From Nitrosomonas sp. (GTDB taxonomy: Bacteria; Pseudomonadota; Gammaproteobacteria; Burkholderiales; Nitrosomonadaceae), in assembly GCF_019752415.1 (NCBI RefSeq), contig NZ_JAIEME010000007.1, positions 1 through 64,000 on the forward strand: a DNA stretch of 64,000 nucleotides. Reading direction: 5' to 3'. The notes under the pieces are model-generated. The model saw nothing but the letters and a program-made list of their open reading frames with translations, was not told the origin of the DNA and made no database searches. Below are positions 58,032 through 64,000 of this stretch, one piece after another (the stretch's first letter is position 1; the number at the start of each line of letters is the position of its first letter). Both the position numbers and the translations under genes were made by a program.

Positions 58032-59285
58032 TTAAGACAAGATTCGTTCGGTGGCGATTAATTGATCAATTGTCTCACGTTGCCGGATGAGATGAATGGT
58101 GTTTTTATCGACCATAATTTCAGTCGCGCGTGGCCGGGTATTGTAATTTGAACTCATGCTCATGCCATAGGCACCGGCAGACATGACCGCCAATAAATCT
58201 CCATTGATCAAGCCGAGCTTGCGATCGTGACCCAGAAAATCACCTGTTTCACAAACAGGCCCAACAATTTGGTAATTTTTAATTTTTTCTTTGTTTCTGA
58301 TGACTGGAAGAATCTCATGATAGGCATCATAAAGTGCAGGACGCATTAAATCATTCATTGCCGCATCGACAATGGCGAAATTGCGTGAGGGCGTATGCTT
58401 CAGGTATTCAATTCGAGTCAGCAGGATGCCTGCGTTACCTACGAGCGAGCGGCCTGGTTCAATTAATAGGCGTTGTTTGACTTGTTGTGTGCAGGCGCAC
58501 AGTGTGGAAACATAATCATTAATCGACGGTGGTGTTTCATTGGTATAGCGAATGCCTAATCCACCACCTAAATCCAAATGCGTAATTTCGAGACCTTGAG
58601 ATTGCAGGGTATCGAGCAGATTAAGCATTTTGTTACTTGCTTGCATAAATGGTTCAAGCTCTGTCAGTTGCGAACCAATGTGACAATCTAATCCGGTAAA
58701 ACGGATGTGAACGTATTGGTGAGCAGATCGATAAATTTTTTCAGCTTCACTGGCCGGAATACCAAATTTATTTTCTTGAAGGCCGGTCGAGATGTAAGGA
58801 TGGGTTTTTGCATCAACATTCGGGTTTACGCGTAAGCTAACCGGTGCAATTTTCCCCATGTCTTTTGCGATCTGATTTAAAACAATTAATTCCGCTTCAG
58901 ATTCCACATTAAAACACAGAATATTGGCTTCCAGCGCCAGGCGCATTTCATCGGTATTTTTACCAACCCCGGAGAAAACTATTTTCTTTGGATCTCCGCC
59001 TGCTTTAATAACCCGAAGCAGTTCGCCGCCTGATACGATATCGAAGCCGCTGCCAAGCCGTGCCAATAGATTGAGTATGGCAATGTTGGAGTTGGCTTTT
59101 ACTGCATAACAAATTAAGTGATCCCGGTCAGAAAAAGCAGAATCAAATTCCAGATATGCTTTTGTTAAGGCCGATCTTGAATAGACATAGCATGGCGTGC
59201 CGAATTCTTCCGCAATTTGTTTTAACGGTACAGATTCGACATAGAGTTCGTTACCGTGGTAGATAAATTCAGAAAATCCACTCAT
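58032..59285 (-). CDS. lysA: Diaminopimelate decarboxylase
   Basis: The 417-residue fold III PLP enzyme makes lysine from meso-diaminopimelate. The PLP lysine is in CYAVKANSN near 62; HIGSQLTEL, GGGLGIRY, LIEPGRSLVGNAG and the active-site Cys in VCETGDFLGHDR follow. Motifs are intact. The start overlaps the stop of the small lptM gene (ATGA), so the two are coupled. Confidence 0.96.
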   Translation of the reverse strand: MSGFSEFIYHGNELYVESVPLKQIAEEFGTPCYVYSRSALTKAYLEFDSAFSDRDHLICYAVKANSNIAILNLLARLGSGFDIVSGGELLRVIKAGGDPKKIVFSGVGKNTDEMRLALEANILCFNVESEAELIVLNQIAKDMGKIAPVSLRVNPNVDAKTHPYISTGLQENKFGIPASEAEKIYRSAHQYVHIRFTGLDCHIGSQLTELEPFMQASNKMLNLLDTLQSQGLEITHLDLGGGLGIRYTNETPPSINDYVSTLCACTQQVKQRLLIEPGRSLVGNAGILLTRIEYLKHTPSRNFAIVDAAMNDLMRPALYDAYHEILPVIRNKEKIKNYQIVGPVCETGDFLGHDRKLGLINGDLLAVMSAGAYGMSMSSNYNTRPRATEIMVDKNTIHLIRQRETIDQLIATERILS

Positions 59286-59410
59286 TTCTTTCCAATATCA
59301 GTGGATGAGGCAGGATTGGCTTCATCTGTTTTTGGAAGATAAAGTGGCCCTTTAAGGCCGCAAGCACTGAGTAGGTAGACTAAAAACAGTAAGATAAACA
59401 ATAAACGCAT
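59282..59410 (-). CDS. lptM: LptM (YifL) small lipoprotein
   Basis: The 42-residue lipoprotein has a hydrophobic signal and lipobox LLSAC, followed by CGLKGPLYLP, the family's hallmark. LptM helps the LptD-LptE outer-membrane LPS translocon mature. The stop overlaps the lysA ATG by 4 bases, and an lptM-lysA neighbourhood is common in proteobacteria. It is too short for most ORF callers. Confidence 0.9.
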   Translation of the reverse strand: MRLLFILLFLVYLLSACGLKGPLYLPKTDEANPASSTDIGKK

Positions 59411-59500
59411 GAGATAGTCCCTGAAGCAATAAATTTACGGGATACTAACATAAGAGAATAATAAATTAATCAAACTCGTGATTAATTTTGGCAGTAGGCG

Positions 59501-60136
59501 CTAAGGCTTAACGTTGGATAATTCGGCGGTCAGCCAATTAACTAATTCATTAATTAACTGATTGCTTGCTGAACTTAAAGCGGATACGGCGCCTGCTGCA
59601 TCTGCAGTGGATGTTTTTTCAGTTATGCTGAGATCTTTCTGGGCTAATAATTTGCGTGTGTTGCGCTCAACCAAGCTGATTCGCAAGCCAATGACAATAT
59701 GGCTCGCATCCGTCGTATCAAATAGCTGAGTAAATTCTTCCAATTCAATATGTAAAACATAGTCGGCTTTTGCTGTGCTGTTGTCTTTTATGACTTGCTC
59801 GCTGGTACTTGCAACGATACGGTTGCGTATTTGCTGGGTAAGCAAGGCAGCGGGTGCTGCTATCCAGCGGCTGCTGGCATACGTATAGGACTGCGTGGGA
59901 TTTTGATACAGCAACCGATAATGGATTGCATTGTTATCCAGCCATGACGGCGCTGTTGCGTCGGCAATCAGCAAGCTCTTTCGATGCTGCGGTGATTGTT
60001 GCAAGAGCTGTTTGGTAGTCTGCGCATGTTGCATGCCAAAATCGTAAATAGAAACTGGGGATTGTGATTTATTGAACGCCACACAACCTGTGAGCAGGTA
60101 AACGATAAAGATTAGTAATAATGCAACTTTTGTCAT
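59501..60136 (-). CDS. ABC-type transport auxiliary lipoprotein (PqiC-like)
   Basis: The 211-residue protein has a lipobox LLTGC near residues 14-18 and a mature domain of the PqiC/YmbA-type family (SVIYDFGMQ-like start, SRWIAAPAALLTQQIRNRIV). Such lipoproteins sit in the outer membrane and dock MCE-protein lipid transport systems. It overlaps mlaD by 4 bases and is last in the transporter operon. Confidence 0.87.
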   Translation of the reverse strand: MTKVALLLIFIVYLLTGCVAFNKSQSPVSIYDFGMQHAQTTKQLLQQSPQHRKSLLIADATAPSWLDNNAIHYRLLYQNPTQSYTYASSRWIAAPAALLTQQIRNRIVASTSEQVIKDNSTAKADYVLHIELEEFTQLFDTTDASHIVIGLRISLVERNTRKLLAQKDLSITEKTSTADAAGAVSALSSASNQLINELVNWLTAELSNVKP

Positions 60137-61032
60137 TGAAGTTTGCCTGCAGGAGGGATAAAACCGGCTTCGCCAGGGCCAGGAAGTGATTGCGGGCGGC
60201 CGAACAATAAGCTTTGTGGATTCTCTTCCAATTGATTCAATACCTTATCTAAATTATTTGAATTGCGTGCAATACTGTTACTCACTTTACGCAACTCAGG
60301 AATCGTGGTTGCCAGTTCCTGTGTGCTATGCGACAAACTGTCAAAAATACCCTCTTTCTGATTGATTTTTGCTACAGTAATATTAATTTCACCTAATAGT
60401 TGATCTAAATGCTTGACCAAGGTGGCGGACTGAGTTGATAGTTCGGTGACAGACTCTAATACAGGTTGTAAACGGCCGGCAATGCCATCAAAGTTTCTGG
60501 TGGCTTTTTCGATATTCTGCAGAATTTTTGAGACATGTGTTTGATTCTGATCGTCCAGCAATTGATGCAATTTTAATACCAGTTGATTCACATTACTGAG
60601 CAAGTCTTGGCCCGATCCAGTCACCTCATCAAGTAACGAACGGCGCATTGGGATTTGTGCATCGCTTGGTAATTGTTCATTACCAATGCCATTATCGTTG
60701 AGTTGTATATAAGCCAATCCAGTGACGCCTTGATAGCCCAGTTGTGCATAAATAGTGTTCTGAAGCCTAACATTCTCATCGACTGAGATCTGAATCAGAA
60801 TCTGATGCGGGTTATCCGGATCAAATTCGATATTTTCAACCTTGCCAATATTAACGCCGCGATAGTGTACGGCAGATTGCGGGTTGAGTCCGCTAACCGA
60901 TTCTTTGGTTACCACGAGATAGGAATTGCGTTGGATATTGTTACCACTGAACCACATCGCAACAAAAGTCACTGTGATACTCAGGAAAATAACAAATATG
61001 CCAGCTACAAGGGCATGGGCACGGTTTTCCAT
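60133..61032 (-). CDS. MlaD family (MCE domain) protein
   Basis: The 299-residue protein has one N-terminal membrane helix (about 7-29) followed by an MCE domain (about 35-120, with SGLNPQSAVHYRGVNIGKV). A long helical periplasmic extension (about 130-270) follows and probably forms the needle or docks the lipoprotein. It is longer than E. coli MlaD (183 residues), closer to the type with a PqiC-like partner. It overlaps the ATPase gene upstream by 28 bases. Confidence 0.9.
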   Translation of the reverse strand: MENRAHALVAGIFVIFLSITVTFVAMWFSGNNIQRNSYLVVTKESVSGLNPQSAVHYRGVNIGKVENIEFDPDNPHQILIQISVDENVRLQNTIYAQLGYQGVTGLAYIQLNDNGIGNEQLPSDAQIPMRRSLLDEVTGSGQDLLSNVNQLVLKLHQLLDDQNQTHVSKILQNIEKATRNFDGIAGRLQPVLESVTELSTQSATLVKHLDQLLGEINITVAKINQKEGIFDSLSHSTQELATTIPELRKVSNSIARNSNNLDKVLNQLEENPQSLLFGRPQSLPGPGEAGFIPPAGKLQ

Positions 61033-61814
61033 ATTTGCTCCGGATAATTTTTTTGATCAGTTTTATGTCGCATGCTTTTAAAGAAACTGGTAGTAAACGG
61101 GTGCTGAAAGTTGCATACTTCATCTAAGGTGCCCGTCACAATAATCTGTTGATCAGCCAGGACTGCAATCCGATCGGATAATGGTACCAGTGTATCAAGA
61201 TCATGCGTCACCATGACAATGGTTAAATCCATTTCACTGCGTAATGCAAGCACCAGTTCTACAAAACTTTCACTTAATTCCGGGTCCAATCCGGCAGTGG
61301 GCTCATCGAGAAATAATAGTTCAGGATCCAAAGCCAGGGCTCGTGCTAAAGCGATACGTTTGATCATTCCCCCGGATAGGGCGGCGGGCATTTTATTCGC
61401 ATGCTCAGATCCGATGGCCACCATATCTAATTTAATCATAACCAAATCACGAATCATTTCCTCGCTAAGGGTGTGTAATTCACGTAACGGTAAAGCAATA
61501 TTATCAAACACAGATAATGCACTAAATAATGCGCCTTGCTGAAAAAGCACACCGGAACGGCTGCGTATTTTCTTTCTCTGCCGATTAAAGCCGGGATCTT
61601 TCCGGGACCTACCAAAAATTTTAACACTGCCTTGGGATGGTTGTTCCAGGCCAAGCATTTGGCGCAGCAATGTCGTTTTTCCGCTACCCGAGCCTCCGAT
61701 CAACGTCAGTACTTCTCCACGTAAAACGCATAAATTGATATCTTGATGGACAACCAGATTGCCAAACCGGGTATATAACGACTCAATTTCAATGATGCAT
61801 CCCGGATTTGTCAT
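61005..61814 (-). CDS. MlaF-type ABC transporter ATP-binding protein
   Basis: The protein has about 269 residues. Walker A is GGSGSGKTTLLR, the signature LSGGMIKRIALARAL (with the Met-Ile-Lys variant typical of MlaF), Walker B LLFLDEPTAGLDP, and the H-loop VTHDLDT. The ATG at 61814 opens 5 bases after the permease stop; an ATG at 61835 is the alternative. It powers phospholipid movement by the MlaE permease. Confidence 0.91.
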   Translation of the reverse strand: MTNPGCIIEIESLYTRFGNLVVHQDINLCVLRGEVLTLIGGSGSGKTTLLRQMLGLEQPSQGSVKIFGRSRKDPGFNRQRKKIRSRSGVLFQQGALFSALSVFDNIALPLRELHTLSEEMIRDLVMIKLDMVAIGSEHANKMPAALSGGMIKRIALARALALDPELLFLDEPTAGLDPELSESFVELVLALRSEMDLTIVMVTHDLDTLVPLSDRIAVLADQQIIVTGTLDEVCNFQHPFTTSFFKSMRHKTDQKNYPEQIWKTVPMPL

Positions 61815-61818
61815 TTTT

Positions 61819-62982
61819 CTAGGAAAGTCCGACATCAGAAAATATAATTGCAAAAATTGCATCGATAATAATAACCACTGTTATCGCTGTCACAACAGAG
61901 GAAGTGGTGCCTTCTCCCAAGCTTTCCGTGTTGGGTTTGATCCTTAAACCAAAATGACATGCAATCAGCGCAATGACCATGCCGCATACAACCCCTTTCC
62001 CCAGTCCTAGCCACAGGTTGGCTATGGGTACCGAATCCGGTAATGCGGTCAGAAAATATTGATAGTTTAAACCTAACTGTAACTCTGCCGCGACCATGCC
62101 ACCCAGCAAGGCGATCGCGCTGGTCCATAAAACCAGCAACGGCATTGCAATGCCGAGGCCAAGCACTTTAGGCAATATCAGGCGCTGACTATGCGAGATC
62201 CCCATAACCGTCAAAGCATCCAATTCCTGAGTTACGCGCATGACACCGAGCTGTGCCGTCATAGATGAACCGGAGCGGCCGGCTACCAGAATTGCTGCCA
62301 GCATTGGACCCAGTTCACGGATGATGCTAATCCCCAATATGTTGATAATGAAGATATCTGCGCCAAATAACTGTAATTGTTTGGAAGAGAGATAGCTGAT
62401 TACGATGCCAATCAGAAATCCGACCAAGGCTGTGATACCCAAGGCCTGTGCGCCGGTACGGTATAAATTTGCAGAAATTTCACGCCACGGAATATAAATA
62501 GGATGCCGGATTAAGTAAACAACATCAATCAGCAATTGACCAATTAATATAATCAGACCCAGAGTATGCTGCCATAAAAGTAGCGCTAACCCGCCTAAAG
62601 TTGTTATGGGCCATAGTATGTCTCTCTGTTTTCCTTCCGGCTGGAGATTGGGGAGATTTTCCAGCCGCTTAAACATTTTTTCATGTTCAGGACGCAATTG
62701 TAAATGTTCGGGCCGTTGTGCTTTCCAGATGCGCCATAACATGGCTGTACCCGCGGTATCCATTTGCTGAATACCCGTTAAATCCCAATAAAGATTTTTA
62801 TTGTCGGCTTGCTGGGTCAGTTCATTGGCTAATGGTTCCAAAACGCGTTCCAGCGCCGTTAAAGTGTAATTGCCCTTCAGGCTAATATGTGGATAGCCCT
62901 GTTTAGTGCAAAGTTGATACCACTGGTTCATCGTTTTCTGAGAGTGGCTGGTGCGTGTCGAATTTGGCTTGGGCTGGTTCAT
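61819..62982 (-). CDS. MlaE family lipid ABC permease with N-terminal STAS domain
   Basis: The 387-residue protein starts with a STAS-like domain (about 25-115, LYWDLTGIQQMDTAGTAMLW), then about six membrane helices with the family block REISANLYRTGAQALGITAL and GPMLAAILVAGRSGSSMTAQLG. In E. coli the STAS protein MlaB is separate; here it is fused to the permease, as in many non-enteric bacteria. It is the first gene of the operon permease-ATPase-MCE-lipoprotein, which should move phospholipids between the membranes. Confidence 0.91.
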   Translation of the reverse strand: MNQPKPNSTRTSHSQKTMNQWYQLCTKQGYPHISLKGNYTLTALERVLEPLANELTQQADNKNLYWDLTGIQQMDTAGTAMLWRIWKAQRPEHLQLRPEHEKMFKRLENLPNLQPEGKQRDILWPITTLGGLALLLWQHTLGLIILIGQLLIDVVYLIRHPIYIPWREISANLYRTGAQALGITALVGFLIGIVISYLSSKQLQLFGADIFIINILGISIIRELGPMLAAILVAGRSGSSMTAQLGVMRVTQELDALTVMGISHSQRLILPKVLGLGIAMPLLVLWTSAIALLGGMVAAELQLGLNYQYFLTALPDSVPIANLWLGLGKGVVCGMVIALIACHFGLRIKPNTESLGEGTTSSVVTAITVVIIIDAIFAIIFSDVGLS

Positions 62983-63155
62983 GGAAACGCTAACTAACTA
63001 TGTTGATAACCAATCGTGATCAATTATTCACTATGCCGGGTTCCCGCTAGCCTGATTATGCGGACCGTGATCTGCCGGGACAAGAAGAAACTATTGTATA
63101 GGGTTATTGTGAAACAGATTGTGCTGAATAGAAGTCTTCAAGCAAGAAAACGTGT

Positions 63156-64000
63156 TTATTTTACCTGAGCCACTTCAGAACGTGCTAATGCCGGATTATC
63201 CGAAAAGTATTTTTTAATGCCTAAATACATCGCATCAGCCATTTTGTCCTGATAATTTTTGCTGCGTAACTTCTCTTCTTCTTTGGGATTGCTGAGAAAA
63301 GCTGTTTCAACCAGAATAGAAGGGATATCAGGAGATTTGAGTACGGCAAAACCGGCTTGTTCGACATTTCTTTTATGTAAATGATTAATACCACCCAGTT
63401 GCTTCAGAACATATTCAGCCAGTTTGACGCTGTCATTGATGGTCGCACTGAGAGACAGATCCAGCAGTAACTCTCGAATAGCTTTTGACTTTGATGTGAT
63501 GTCAATGCCGCTCATCAAATCGTTATCAACGCTGTTCTCCTTGTTGGCAAGCCAACTGGCCGTGGTTGATGTGGCGCCATGTTCGGACAATGTAAATACT
63601 GAGGACCCGTGTGCATGTGACTTGGGATTGGCGTCAGCATGGATCGATATAAACAGATCTGCATTGGCACGTCGGGCGTTAATGCGCCGTTGCGGGAGTG
63701 AAATATAGTAATCGCCGGTACGAGTCAGAACAGCACGCATATTCGGTTCTTTGTCGATGCGTTCTTTAAGCTTTCTGGCAATTGCCAGCGTAACATCTTT
63801 CTCGTGGGTGCCTTGGTGTCCTACTGCGCCGGGGTCTTTACCACCATGCCCGGGGTCAATCGCAACGATAATAATCCGCGGCGCCAAGCTTTTCTGTGGC
63901 GTCATGCTGGGTTTGCGATTTTGTGCTGCTGGAAAGCTGTCAGGTTGCTTGATTTGATTTAGCTGTGGTTTGGGTGAGTGCGGGCGTATCAGTGGTGTCG
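63156..64000 (-). CDS. N-acetylmuramoyl-L-alanine amidase, cut by the right edge
   Basis: The frame is open from the edge (64000) to the stop at 63156. The catalytic amidase_3 domain fills the C-terminal 230 residues: IDPGHGGKDPGAVG (first zinc His), HEKDV (Glu), FISIHADAN (His) and LVETAFLSN (catalytic Glu). Before it lies a Pro/Gln/Lys-rich linker. The AMIN domain of AmiB/AmiC would be expected further upstream, outside the window. An internal ATG at 63905 is not the likely start, because the frame continues upstream without a stop. It cleaves septal peptidoglycan in the periplasm. Confidence 0.93.
   Translation of the reverse strand, partial: TPLIRPHSPKPQLNQIKQPDSFPAAQNRKPSMTPQKSLAPRIIIVAIDPGHGGKDPGAVGHQGTHEKDVTLAIARKLKERIDKEPNMRAVLTRTGDYYISLPQRRINARRANADLFISIHADANPKSHAHGSSVFTLSEHGATSTTASWLANKENSVDNDLMSGIDITSKSKAIRELLLDLSLSATINDSVKLAEYVLKQLGGINHLHKRNVEQAGFAVLKSPDIPSILVETAFLSNPKEEEKLRSKNYQDKMADAMYLGIKKYFSDNPALARSEVAQVK

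Overview
The window looks like chromosomal DNA of a moderately AT-rich betaproteobacterium, most probably Nitrosomonas or a close relative. This is inferred from four things: PEP-CTERM/exosortase-A accessory genes, a eukaryote-type squalene synthase next to hpnA, a formate/nitrite-family channel, and betaproteobacterial neighbourhoods such as thrB/polA/DUF2782 and rne/rluC. No ammonia oxidation gene lies in the window, so the genus is not proven. Most of the sequence is ordinary core chromosome. I see no prophage, CRISPR array, intact insertion sequence or replication origin.

Left part (1-13.9 kb): an LpxK-like protein with altered catalytic motifs, an alpha/beta hydrolase, tRNA-Glu and tRNA-Ala downstream of gltX, then an acyl-CoA ligase and a PLP decarboxylase of the exosortase-A-associated families. 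A tightly packed four-gene unit follows: exosortase-associated acyltransferase, PstS-like periplasmic protein, outer-membrane porin, and a membrane-bound PAS-GGDEF-EAL protein. No exosortase is present, so this is an accessory locus away from the sorting enzyme. It is the best candidate here for an incompletely described system.

Middle (13.9-34.8 kb): an MBL-fold RNA nuclease, bioA, a DUF3422 protein, a very large di-heme peroxidase-like protein, a PEP-CTERM protein preceded by a MITE-like palindrome and a cluster of hairpins, purB, and grpE-dnaK-dnaJ with a clear sigma-32 type promoter that also corrects the grpE start. Next come a small lipoprotein, a secreted 601-residue protein with a possible Cys-His-Asp triad, a second PEP-CTERM protein, an unknown exported protein, and a LysR/pirin/DoxX group.

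Right part (34.9-64 kb): sdhCDA without sdhB directly behind it, a BPSS1780-type membrane protein, thrB, DUF2782, a LOG-family protein, polA, rne and rluC, tesA with ybbA/ybbP transcribed divergently from overlapping start codons, hemW, and a formate/nitrite-family channel. A HEPN-like gene follows, broken by a likely one-base homopolymer deletion, then a hemerythrin protein and an adhesin-E-like protein. A long minus-strand series ends the window: a cut-off amidase, an Mla-type lipid ABC transporter (permease, ATPase, MCE protein, lipoprotein), lptM, lysA, squalene synthase and hpnA. Many of these right-hand genes concern the envelope: phospholipid traffic, LPS assembly, hopanoid synthesis and peptidoglycan.

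All functional calls rest on motif and family recognition by eye. No database search was run.
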